Source: Lentisphaeraceae bacterium
Lineage (GTDB): Bacteria > Verrucomicrobiota > Lentisphaeria > Lentisphaerales > Lentisphaeraceae
Reading direction: 5' to 3'
DNA: 38,253 bases
Assembly (NCBI GenBank): GCA_021232515.1
Contig: JAJPOQ010000009.1
Span: forward strand, 1-38,253
Part shown: positions 30,982 through 38,253 of the stretch, piece by piece
Position numbering within the stretch: position 1 is the first letter of the stretch
Layout of the letters: every line of letters begins with the position of its first letter
Notes under the pieces: model-generated
Database searches by the model: none
What the model was told of the DNA's origin: nothing
Seen by the model: the letters and a program-made list of their open reading frames with translations, nothing else
Made by a program: the position numbers and the translations under genes

Positions 30982-32010
30982 AGGACCTCAGCAAGTATAT
31001 ACCATAAACTCACTCAAAAACGCCACTAGGTGACTCTATTTAATTTCCCGCTAGGGATATTAGATCCAACACAGTATATTTTGGCTAATTTCGTCAAAAC
31101 CCTTTTGTAAGCATCTCAACAAATAACAACTCTACTTTGGCTGTTTTCATGAATACTATCTCACTCAATATTTAAGATTTATCTATCATATTTCTTTGAA
31201 TAAATCCATCAGGCGTGAATTCACATTCTTGAAGAAAAAGTCAAAAAATGTTTTTAACAAATCCAAAATCACGAGTTCCCATTCTACTCAGCTAAGAACT
31301 TTCATTTCCCCACTGAAGATTGACTTTGATCAAATCAACAAGTTTTCACTTACCTCTAAGAACTCCCTTAGGTGAACTTCATGGTTTCCATATCAGAAAT
31401 GAGTGAATTTAACGTAGTAAAAAAGCGTCACACTCTTAATTCTCGATAGATTAGCTATAATGGTCAATGAATGCGCTGGAGGACTCAGAGACGCCTATCT
31501 CATCCTATTTATCAACTCAGCTTCATCGATTTAATCTAAGCAGAGATATACCTACAGAAGTAAACCACTGACACTACTCCCCTGCTCTATCATCTGACTC
31601 TATTTTGAAAGCCCTATTCGACTACCTATACTCAAATCTATTCCATATCATTCTTGCTCTTCTAAAGAGCATATTATTTGCCCTAGAGAAATTCGTTTCA
31701 CAGTGATTCCGCAAACAGCAAACTATGCTTTGTAACAACTTCTCCCCTTCATAAAAAACCTCTTCATTTTCCAGCATTATCTCAGCTCATAAATTATTTC
31801 AAAGTCATTTACCCTTAAATAATCATAAATAGTTAATTTTTCAGTAAAAAAGTTTATAAAATATTATTATATAAATGATTTATAATTAATTATTTATATA
31901 AATAACTTTTAATAAATAACTATATTTAACTGTTTTTTATAGTGAAATATAATTATTAAGAGTTATTATTAACTATATAAATAATGATATGTAATTGAAA
32001 AGAGGCAAAA
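30982..32010. other. About 1 kb without genes, ending in an extremely AT-rich leader
   Basis: No frame of useful length and no recognisable RNA gene is seen. From 30982 to about 31800 it is ordinary, somewhat pyrimidine-rich DNA with a small inverted repeat around 31351-31374 (ACCT/TAAG with CTTAGGT). From about 31800 to 32000 it is almost pure A/T with repeated ATAAATAA-like words. A functional RNA or a decayed gene cannot be excluded by eye. Confidence 0.5.
31890..31905. promoter_or_regulatory. 16-bp perfect AT palindrome upstream of the degenerate NtrC-type gene
   Basis: TTATTTATATAAATAA is a perfect palindrome in the AT-rich leader about 105 bp upstream of the regulator at 32011. It could be a Fis- or nucleoid-protein-type site, or an autoregulatory operator. 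Chance is not negligible in such AT-rich DNA. Confidence 0.3.
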
Positions 32011-33468
32011 ATGAAGAAGAAATTGAACTTATTAGGTGAGCTAATCGAAGACTTTACCGACGTAAAAACTCATGATTCTTTAGTTAAGAACCTTGCCGAT
32101 TACATGCATAGAAACTTTAAAGCTGCTGCTGTTGAGATGGCCTGGAATATCGGTGCTTCAACAACCGTCTATAATGTAACTAGAGATAACGACTCATATA
32201 CATTTAAAAAGACTGGTAGAGACCTTAATCAAAGTGCATTCTCAGAAGTACTAGCTAGTGGCCAAGCTCTCGTATCAGAGGTGCAGGATGAAACAGACGA
32301 TAGTCTATTCATCGAAGAACGCATTGCTATAGAACTCTATGCAACCCAATTAGTCATTCTTCCTCTATATGAAAATGACGACATAAATGGTTTTGTATCA
32401 TTCTACTTATTGGAAGAGCAAGACTTAGCTGGATTGAGTGAGTTGCTCCAACATATGCTCTCGACAATTACTCTATTAATTAAACAAATAGATCTGGTCG
32501 GAAGATTGACTTCTGTCTCTAGAAAAGCTTATAAGAAAGTCCGTCAATATACAGAAACTTTGGAAGAAAACCTTTGGCATGGCGAAAGTGAAAAGGTAGG
32601 ACAAATCCGTCAAGAGCTTCTCCAAGATTGCCGTCTAGCTGCGAAGAGCTCTACAACTGTATATCTCAGAGGAGAAGAGGGGACTAATAAAGATGAGGTT
32701 GCTGAGATCATCCATAGATTCAGAACATACGGTAAAGAGTCATTTGTCGAGTTTGACTGCTCAAAGTTAAAAGATGAAAAACAGGCTGCTTTACTATTTG
32801 GAACTAAGAGTAACGACTCAAAACAAGGTTACTGGGACAGAGCAGGGCAGGGGACTTTGTACATCTCAAATGCAGATGAAATGGTACCAGAAAGCCAAGA
32901 GATACTTGCTGAATTAATTGAACTAGAAGACTCAAATACACCACAAATAATCATCTCTGGTGACTTAGAAAAAGCTGTAAATGACAGTGACTTTGACAGC
33001 GAAATACTTGAAGAAGTAAGTGCACTTACTATAGAGGTTGCACCTTTAAGAGAGTGCCGCGAAGACATACTAAACATCGCTAAACGCTACCTAAAAGAAC
33101 TCTCACAAAGTATGAAACTGCCAACTCCAAAAATGGATAGAAAGTTCACACAAGCTATCGTTAGTAACAGTTGGAAGGATAACCATAAAGAGTTTAGAAG
33201 CTTCCTAGAAAAGGCAATTATTAGTAGTCCAGATAAGAATTTAGTTATCCCAACCGGCTTTGATCAAGAGGGGAGTATCACCATAATTAGAACTACTGAT
33301 TCGCTTGAAAGTAGTATCAAAAGCAACATCATTGATGCACTGAAAAAGACCCGTGGTAAAGTCTATGGGGAAGATGGTGCTGCTGTACTACTCGGTCTAA
33401 ATCCAAGCACACTACAAAGTAAAATACGCAAGTTTGGCATCAAAAAGAAGACCTTCAAAAAGCTCTAA
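32011..33468 (+). CDS. Degenerate NtrC-family regulator: GAF-like, inactive AAA+ core, Fis-type HTH
   Basis: 485 residues. An N-terminal GAF-like sensory region (about 15-160) is followed by a linker helix and a shrunken sigma-54 interaction domain. The Walker A region reads GEEGTNKD (221-228) instead of GExGTGKE. The GAFTGA loop that contacts sigma-54 is missing (LLFGTKSNDSKQGYWDRAGQ). The Walker B DE pair is replaced by SN (GTLYISNADEM). PLRECREDILNIAKRYL keeps the family's PLRERREDI landmark. The C-terminus is a Fis-type helix-turn-helix (GKVYGEDGAAVLLGLNPSTLQSKIRKFGI). It should bind DNA but not drive sigma-54 open-complex formation. It lies 71 bp upstream of a TonB-dependent receptor in the same direction, and may control that receptor or itself. 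Confidence 0.85.
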   Translation: MKKKLNLLGELIEDFTDVKTHDSLVKNLADYMHRNFKAAAVEMAWNIGASTTVYNVTRDNDSYTFKKTGRDLNQSAFSEVLASGQALVSEVQDETDDSLFIEERIAIELYATQLVILPLYENDDINGFVSFYLLEEQDLAGLSELLQHMLSTITLLIKQIDLVGRLTSVSRKAYKKVRQYTETLEENLWHGESEKVGQIRQELLQDCRLAAKSSTTVYLRGEEGTNKDEVAEIIHRFRTYGKESFVEFDCSKLKDEKQAALLFGTKSNDSKQGYWDRAGQGTLYISNADEMVPESQEILAELIELEDSNTPQIIISGDLEKAVNDSDFDSEILEEVSALTIEVAPLRECREDILNIAKRYLKELSQSMKLPTPKMDRKFTQAIVSNSWKDNHKEFRSFLEKAIISSPDKNLVIPTGFDQEGSITIIRTTDSLESSIKSNIIDALKKTRGKVYGEDGAAVLLGLNPSTLQSKIRKFGIKKKTFKKL

Positions 33469-33539
33469 AGAACTACACCTTTGTAACACTTTTAAAACTG
33501 TTGTTAGCTTACTGCACCGATAATTAGTATGTTAAGTTT

Positions 33540-35678
33540 ATGGAACGGTGCACACAGGTTTGCTTGTTATTTTTACTAACTCTACTTCCTCTAAAAGCAG
33601 AGGATGTAGGCTTGCGCCTATCTCAAAACTCCTATGACTTCAGTCTAGAGGAGTTGATGAAGATAAAAATTTCCTCCGCCACACTCACAGAAACCAACTA
33701 CCGCGATACCCCTGGTGCCGTCACTTATATAACTAAGGGGATGATTGATTCTACCCAAGCAAGGTCTCTAAATGAACTCTTAGAAATATACGTTCCGAAC
33801 CTACAGATAATTCGTCACCATTGGGAAAGTAACCACCTTGGCACTAGAGGCATAATAAGTGACCTCGAAAACAAATACCTCTTATTAGTTAATGGTCGCA
33901 ACATGAACCAAAAGTTTCAAACTGGCGCCTTGAGCGAAAGAGATATACCACTACTAGGCGACATCTATAAAATAGAAGTTATACGTGGCCCTGCCTCTGC
34001 TATTCACGGTCCTGGAGCTATAAGTATGGTCGTCAATATAATCACTGAAAGTGCAGATACCTTTCAGGGAAACGAAGTCAAAGTCACTGCCGGAGGAGTA
34101 GAGGAGTTTGGAACAATTGAGTATAAACTTGGCCACAAACTCAATAACGACACCGGTGTATACCTCTATCTTGGACTTGGAAAGTATAATGGCTCTGACA
34201 GTGCCGACTCACCAGAAAAACTGAGTTATAGTGGCACCAACCTCTTTGGCTCTAGTCACAAATCCGGTCAGCCTTTACCGTATGATATAGTCGATGACAA
34301 TGCCTCTTTGGAAGGGCGCCCAGACATAAAACTTCACCTTAACTTTAAGAAAGGGAATTGGGACAACTGGTTGCGATTTACTCAAGGAGGCCGTCACCAA
34401 ACTCACACTGCGAGAATTTTTAACTCATGGCCTGTTGGCTGGGGTGGTTTAAATGGCTCTCCTGACGAAGATGGGCCAAGATGGGCTGGTAACGGCTACC
34501 AACACTTAACCTTACTCACATCATATCTACAAGAACTTAGCGAGACTCTTTCACTGAACTACACCTTAAGCTTTGACTCTCAAGACTACTATCGTCAAAA
34601 CTGGTATGAAGACATAGCTGTACGTGAAGATGAAGTTTTTGCTCAAGTTATGGGTAAGTGGCAACCTTCCAAAGACCATAGTCTAGCACTTGGAATAGAA
34701 GGCTCATACGAAGAGTTTGGTCGCGACAGCCGTATACACCCGGCATATAGCGGAGATCTATCGCCTTGGTCAACCCATATGTACTCTTTGGTCTCTGAGT
34801 ATCAGTGGAAGATGACCGAAAACTGGATCCTTTTCTTGGGGGGCAGAATCGATGAACACTCCTATGCAGAAACCATGTATTCTCCAAGAGTATCACTCAT
34901 TCATCACCTCACCGAAAAAGACACTCTTAAGTTTCTCGTTGCCCAATCACTAAGAACTAACAATGCCAAAGAAATGCGTAACCAACACATCAATGGCGGT
35001 AGTGAAAGCGATAACGAAAGTATCCTCAACTATGAAGTCCGATGGGAAAGGCAACACTCTAAAAACCTATCATTTGGCTTATCTACTTTTTATCACGATA
35101 TGGAACTTCTCCAATATAATGAAGGTGTAAGTAAAACGACGCCTATTGCAGACCAGTCAATCTTTGGCGCTGAATTAGAAGTAAAGTACCAAGCAGAGAA
35201 CTTCGATATCTGGTTCTCACATGGCTTTTCTAAACTAGACCAAATAACCCTTGAAGAAGGCGTCCCTCGTTCATTAACTTCAGCAGCAGGAAATGGCTAC
35301 GGTGATGATCTCGCAAACTGGTCAAACCACATCTCCAAACTCTCTCTTATTTATCGATTTACGGATAAACTCGAAATGAACAGTTCTGTCAGAGTCTACT
35401 GGGGACTTCCTGGTCACAAAGACTACGCTGAGTACGGAGTTGAGACTCCAAGGTTCCCTGCTTATGATGGCGAAAATGATCGTGGATTTGAAGAAAGTGT
35501 TTTTTTAAATCTAGGCTTTAAATACAAACTTTCAGAAAAGACTATTTTAAATGTTACAGGATACAATCTACTCGGGCTATTTGATGAAGACCTCAACAAA
35601 AGAAACTACTATGGTTCTTTTGGAGACTATCGCTCTGAATCAGCAGCTGTAGCTTTTAGTCTTACCCACAAGTTCTAA
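33540..35678 (+). CDS. TonB-dependent outer-membrane receptor
   Basis: 712 residues. The signal peptide (MERCTQVCLLFLLTLLPLKA) is followed by the plug domain: SLEELMKIKISSATLTE, DTPGAVTYITKGMID, RSLNELLEIYVPNLQI, KYLLLVNGRNMN, and IEVIRGPASAIHGPGAISMVVNIIT. A 22-strand-type beta-barrel then continues to the terminal aromatic residue (AVAFSLTHKF), as expected for BamA-dependent insertion. The ligand (siderophore, cobalamin, carbohydrate or other) is not readable. No clear TonB box was identified near the N-terminus. No tonB/exbB or ABC transporter genes lie nearby. The upstream degenerate NtrC-type regulator is the only local regulatory candidate. Confidence 0.92.
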   Translation: MERCTQVCLLFLLTLLPLKAEDVGLRLSQNSYDFSLEELMKIKISSATLTETNYRDTPGAVTYITKGMIDSTQARSLNELLEIYVPNLQIIRHHWESNHLGTRGIISDLENKYLLLVNGRNMNQKFQTGALSERDIPLLGDIYKIEVIRGPASAIHGPGAISMVVNIITESADTFQGNEVKVTAGGVEEFGTIEYKLGHKLNNDTGVYLYLGLGKYNGSDSADSPEKLSYSGTNLFGSSHKSGQPLPYDIVDDNASLEGRPDIKLHLNFKKGNWDNWLRFTQGGRHQTHTARIFNSWPVGWGGLNGSPDEDGPRWAGNGYQHLTLLTSYLQELSETLSLNYTLSFDSQDYYRQNWYEDIAVREDEVFAQVMGKWQPSKDHSLALGIEGSYEEFGRDSRIHPAYSGDLSPWSTHMYSLVSEYQWKMTENWILFLGGRIDEHSYAETMYSPRVSLIHHLTEKDTLKFLVAQSLRTNNAKEMRNQHINGGSESDNESILNYEVRWERQHSKNLSFGLSTFYHDMELLQYNEGVSKTTPIADQSIFGAELEVKYQAENFDIWFSHGFSKLDQITLEEGVPRSLTSAAGNGYGDDLANWSNHISKLSLIYRFTDKLEMNSSVRVYWGLPGHKDYAEYGVETPRFPAYDGENDRGFEESVFLNLGFKYKLSEKTILNVTGYNLLGLFDEDLNKRNYYGSFGDYRSESAAVAFSLTHKF

Positions 35679-35732
35679 ATTCAGCACATTTAGTAGACTG
35701 CTCTCAAACGGAATAATTGTAGATTACGACAC

Positions 35733-35772
35733 AAAAAAGCCTAGAAATCTTATTCTAAAGTTTTCCAGGCTT
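35733..35772 (-). terminator. Rho-independent terminator, minus strand (possibly bidirectional)
   Basis: AAGCCTAGAAA (35737-35747) pairs with TTTTCCAGGCTT (35761-35772) with one mismatch. On the minus strand the stem is followed by TTTTTT. It ends the coiled-coil protein gene and may also stop transcription from the receptor gene on the other side. Confidence 0.75.
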
Positions 35773-35795
35773 ATATATTTCTTAAATCGAGTTAC

Positions 35796-36095
35796 TTAAA
35801 CCAACTTATACTCTGCAGTCTTCATAGATTGGTCTAGCTCATACCAAGATTTCTCAAGATCCTCTCTAAGGTTCTTCCAGCTAGATTTTTTAGATGAAAG
35901 TCTAAGCTTTTCAAGTTTCCTTTGAACACGCTCACGTTTCTTTACTAAGCTATCCAGTTGCTCATGAAAGAAGTACTTGGTACCTTCATCTGCATATTTT
36001 GCCTTAGTGCGCATACGTCTTATCTCTAATTGCCACTCGTCGAGTTGCATCTGTAGTATGTCCTGATAAATCGACTTAGTGTCAATCACATCCAT
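35796..36095 (-). CDS. Small coiled-coil protein, sll1863-like
   Basis: 99 residues from ATG 36095, which has AAGGAG seven bases upstream; a longer open frame to 36191 lacks such a site. The whole protein is a charged alpha-helix with heptad spacing (LQMQLDEWQLEIRRMRTKAK, LDSLVKKRERVQRKLEKL) and ends with WKNLREDLEKSWYELDQSMK. The pattern LDEW...I...A...L...R...W..L...E.AW.EL matches small stress-associated coiled-coil proteins annotated as sll1863-like in many bacteria. The function is unknown to me. No signal peptide is seen, and a dedicated terminator follows. Confidence 0.7.
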   Translation of the reverse strand: MDVIDTKSIYQDILQMQLDEWQLEIRRMRTKAKYADEGTKYFFHEQLDSLVKKRERVQRKLEKLRLSSKKSSWKNLREDLEKSWYELDQSMKTAEYKLV

Positions 36096-36221
36096 GCCAT
36101 CACTCCTTATCGCCAGTAGTTGAACATTTCTCTTGAGAAGACTCTTTGAAGTCTTTAGTTCACTATAGTCTACACAGGATATGAAAAGCAAAAATTTTTG
36201 GAAGATGACATTTTGGCAATG

Positions 36222-37400
36222 TTAACAAAATTGGCCGCAACACCATCCACTTGACCAAGCCCATTGGAAATTATACCCACCAAGCCATCCTGTAACATCG
36301 ACAACTTCACCAATAAAATACAGACTAGAAACTTTCTTAGATTCCATTGTTTTTGATGACAGCTCATTGGTATCGACGCCACCAATAGTCACTTCGGCTG
36401 TGCGGTAACCTTCTGTATCTGCAGGCAGCATTTGCCAAGCTTTAAATTGATCATTTATTTTTCGTAAGACTTTTTCTGAGATCTGCCCCATAGGTCGTTT
36501 ATCTGTAATAAACTCTTTCTTAAATGTCGCAAAAACTCGCTTAGGGAATAGTGGCTGAATTATCTGCTCTATTGTTTTACCTGGACTTTCATTTTTAGCC
36601 TGAAATAAGAAATCACTTGGTTCATCTGGTAGTAAATCAATTGAAATACTTTTCCCTTCTTCCCAATAGTTAGAAATCTGTAAAACAGCTGGACCGCTAA
36701 GTCCTTTATGGGTAAATAAGAAACTTTCTTCGAAGCGTCCTTTTCCACAGGACATAACAGAGGGGAGGGCATTACCCGCTAAAGAGATAAACACTTCTTT
36801 AGACTTTTCATCCCATAAAAATGGCACTAAAGCCGCTCTTGTAGGAATCATCTCTAAACCAAATTTCTCGGCAACTTTAAATCCAAAACCAGATGCTCCT
36901 GTCCCTGGAACTGATAAACCACCAGAGGATATAACTACGCTTTCTGACTGATAATCACCAAGAGCGGTTTTAACGGTAAAGCTTTCATCGTCATTCTTAT
37001 CAACGGCTTCAACTTTGCAACCTAGGAGTACTTCTACACCAGCTTCTTCACACTCAGTAATCAACATCTTGACTATGTCTTTAGCCGATCGATCACAAAA
37101 TAACTGACCTAGCTTTTTCTCGTGATAAGGAATCTCATGTTTCTCAACTAAATCAACAAAGTCATACTGAGTGTACCTTTTAAAAGCTGACTTACAGAAG
37201 TGAGGATTTTGAGAAAGATAATTTGCGGGAGTTGCCCCCATATTTGTGAAGTTACAACGACCTCCACCAGATATAATAATCTTGCGACCGGGTTTGTCTG
37301 AATGGTCTACTAAGAGAACATTTCTACCGCGCTTACCCGCTTCTATGGCACACATCATACCAGCAGCACCAGCACCGATAATTATTACATCTTTCTTCAA
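36222..37400 (-). CDS. HI0933-family FAD-dependent flavoprotein (YhiN/BaiN-like)
   Basis: 392 residues, typical family length. The N-terminal dinucleotide-binding motif is VIIIGAGAAGMMCAIEAGKRG, followed by the family hallmarks PGRKIIISGGGRCNFTN, GQLFCDRSAKDIVKML, VISSGGLSVPGTGASGFGF, FLFTHKGLSGPAVLQIS and GEVVDVTGWLGGYNFQWAWSSG at the C-terminus. The usual MESK motif is present as TMESKKVSSLYF, preceded by EVTIGGVDTNEL. These are cytosolic FAD proteins, some reported as flavin-dependent reductases; the physiological substrate is not established. It is preceded by repeats and the GxxExxY gene on the same strand but well separated (73 bp). Confidence 0.92.
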   Translation of the reverse strand: MKKDVIIIGAGAAGMMCAIEAGKRGRNVLLVDHSDKPGRKIIISGGGRCNFTNMGATPANYLSQNPHFCKSAFKRYTQYDFVDLVEKHEIPYHEKKLGQLFCDRSAKDIVKMLITECEEAGVEVLLGCKVEAVDKNDDESFTVKTALGDYQSESVVISSGGLSVPGTGASGFGFKVAEKFGLEMIPTRAALVPFLWDEKSKEVFISLAGNALPSVMSCGKGRFEESFLFTHKGLSGPAVLQISNYWEEGKSISIDLLPDEPSDFLFQAKNESPGKTIEQIIQPLFPKRVFATFKKEFITDKRPMGQISEKVLRKINDQFKAWQMLPADTEGYRTAEVTIGGVDTNELSSKTMESKKVSSLYFIGEVVDVTGWLGGYNFQWAWSSGWCCGQFC

Positions 37401-37430
37401 ACTAATATCCTTGAGAATTTTTTGCTAATA

Positions 37431-37461
37431 TCTCGCAAAGGCGCAAAGACGCAAAGGAAAG
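37431..37461 (-). repeat. Left inverted arm of the TTTGCG repeat beside the GxxExxY gene
   Basis: TCTCGCAAAGGCGCAAAG, followed by ACGCAAAGGAAAG, is the reverse complement, with few differences, of the units at 37891-38085. It lies 13 bp beyond the 3' end of the GxxExxY gene, so the gene is bracketed by inverted arms. Confidence 0.8.
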
Positions 37462-37473
37462 AAAGTAATTTAT

Positions 37474-37851
37474 CTAAAGGTTGTTCACTATTCTCTTCAA
37501 ACCATGCTTAATCAGGCTTTCATTGAAATTGATTAATAAACCAAGCTTTTTACCAGTTAACTTCAAATAAGTCGCTACTTGCTTCTTATGTACATCCGTA
37601 AGATCTTTGACTGACTTAAGCTCAACTATAACTAACCCAGCAACTATTATATCGGCTTTGAAACCTTCATCAAATTTTATCCCATCGTATTCTATTTGAA
37701 TTGGAACCTGACGTTCACAAGCGAAGCCTCTCTTCCTTAATTCATGTGCTAAAGCTATTTCGTAAACATGCTCAAGTAGACCTGGCCCTAGTGTAGAATG
37801 AACTACAAAAGCCGCATCAACGACCTCTGTAGCCAATGAATTTTCATCCAT
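37474..37851 (-). CDS. GxxExxY protein (PD-(D/E)XK nuclease-fold superfamily)
   Basis: 125 residues, standard length. The naming motif is in LGPGLLEHVYEIALAHELRK (Gly-x-x-Glu-x-x-Tyr, residues about 24-30). The PD-(D/E)XK-like core follows: DEGFKADIIVAGLVIVELKS, with Asp and the ELK triad separated by about ten residues, then VHKKQVATYLKLTGKKLGLLINF. The function is unknown; members are common in environmental bacteria and are often embedded in short rRNA-like TTTGCG/CGCAAAG repeats, as here. The ATG is preceded by AAGGG. Repeat arms in opposite orientation flank the gene, so it may be carried by a small mobile unit. Confidence 0.92.
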   Translation of the reverse strand: MDENSLATEVVDAAFVVHSTLGPGLLEHVYEIALAHELRKRGFACERQVPIQIEYDGIKFDEGFKADIIVAGLVIVELKSVKDLTDVHKKQVATYLKLTGKKLGLLINFNESLIKHGLKRIVNNL

Positions 37852-37890
37852 ATTTTGCCCTTATTGTTTTTTAAACGATTCCCAAATCAT

Positions 37891-38085
37891 CTTTTCTTTG
37901 CGGCTTAGCGCCTTTGCGAGAACACCCCCCCACAAAATTCCCTTAATAGTCTTTCTTTGCGTGGACTCCATCCAAAGCGACTCACCAAATTTTCTTTTCT
38001 TTGCGGCTTAGCGCCTTTGCGAGAACACCCACCCAAAATAATTTCCTTAATAGTCTCTCTTTGCGGCTTAGCGCCTTTGCGAGAA
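37891..38085 (+). repeat. Tandem TTTGCGGCTTAGCGCC repeats upstream of the GxxExxY gene
   Basis: Full units CTTTGCGGCTTAGCGCC-TTTGCGAG lie at about 37891-37926, 37994-38030 and 38056-38085, with a degenerate one near 37951. Two longer direct repeats of about 60 bp (37891-37950 and 37994-38054) share the linker ending CCTTAATAGT. Spacings of 60, 43 and 61 bp and near-identical linkers show local duplication. All units are inverted relative to the arm at 37431-37461. Confidence 0.85.
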
Positions 38086-38253
38086 ACTTTAGTTAAGGCT
38101 TGCTGATTATTACATAAATATTTAATTAAAAGTTACTTATGATTATTTTGTGCTATATTAGGTGCAGCGAAAATTTCTAATAACCTTTAATAGCTTTGCA
38201 TCTAATGTACAAAAAAAGTCTTTCATCTCAGCCTGAATTTCCAAACTTCTACA
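38086..38253. other. AT-rich window end, no feature identified
   Basis: 168 bp after the last repeat unit. No coding frame, ribosome binding site with a start, or hairpin that I can support is seen. Confidence 0.4.

Noticed and set aside
31368..31383. TTAGGTGAACTTCATG resembles TTAGGTGAAGGTCATG at 2995-3010
   Set aside because: 14 of 16 bases match between two non-coding regions, but with no further collinear similarity this is not enough to claim a shared site.
37891..38085. CRISPR array
   Set aside because: Unit spacings are 60, 43 and 61 bp, the interunit sequences are near copies of each other, and no cas gene is present, so these are local duplications of a dispersed repeat.
1..38253. 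tRNA, rRNA or known riboswitch genes
   Set aside because: No cloverleaf, rRNA-like conserved block or recognisable riboswitch core was found by reading both strands; a covariance-model scan would be needed to be certain.

Overview
The window looks like chromosomal DNA of a marine Lentisphaerae-type bacterium of the PVC superphylum, probably Lentisphaera or a close relative. The clues are a Planctomycete-type DUF1549/DUF1553 plus DUF1501 pair, a 'FTLIELLVVVAIIG' pseudopilin, a YdjY-domain protein, a TonB-dependent receptor, moderately AT-rich DNA and AAGGAG-type ribosome binding sites. The placement is inferred from gene content; no rRNA or tRNA gene is present to confirm it.

Layout. 1-2745: the edge of a probable IS110-family element, a TetR regulator with a sugar-phosphate isomerase-like gene and two matching 18-bp operators, a repeat-littered gap, a small membrane protein and a VF530-family protein. 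2746-4777: a compact cassette made of an AT-rich non-coding region, a winged-helix protein, a divergent FtsZ/tubulin-family GTPase and a strong terminator, in the order of a type III (TubRZC) partition system. 4780-10581: two large exported TPR proteins and ispD, all overlapping. 10743-15444: a cell-envelope operon mreB-plsY-gpsA-ydjY-like-murA. 15515-16940 (minus): alpha/beta hydrolase and HAD phosphatase. 17140-19263: TolB-like propeller and a XerC/D recombinase. 19264-25358 (minus): SRPBCC-SDR fusion, MAPEG protein, pseudopilin, DUF1501 and DUF1549/1553 proteins. 25546-30936: lnt and mnmG, separated by a low-GC insertion carrying an anti-phage-type dCTP deaminase and a 59-residue protein. 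30982-32010: about 1 kb without genes, ending in an extremely AT-rich promoter region. 32011-35678: a degenerate NtrC-type regulator and a TonB-dependent receptor. 35796-37851 (minus): a coiled-coil protein, a HI0933-type flavoprotein and a GxxExxY nuclease-fold gene bracketed by inverted copies of a short repeat.

Two places stand out. The first is the chromosomal TubR/TubZ-like cassette at 2746-4777. The second is the dCTP deaminase island at 27250-28994, flanked by a 45-bp perfect direct repeat made from the 3' end of lnt. The displaced downstream copy still reads in frame to a stop at the homologous position, so the insertion event can be read directly from the sequence.

Most other genes are envelope housekeeping: peptidoglycan precursors (MurA), cell shape (MreB), phospholipid synthesis (GpsA and PlsY act in sequence), isoprenoids (IspD) and lipoprotein maturation (Lnt). 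MurA carries Asp where fosfomycin-sensitive enzymes carry Cys.
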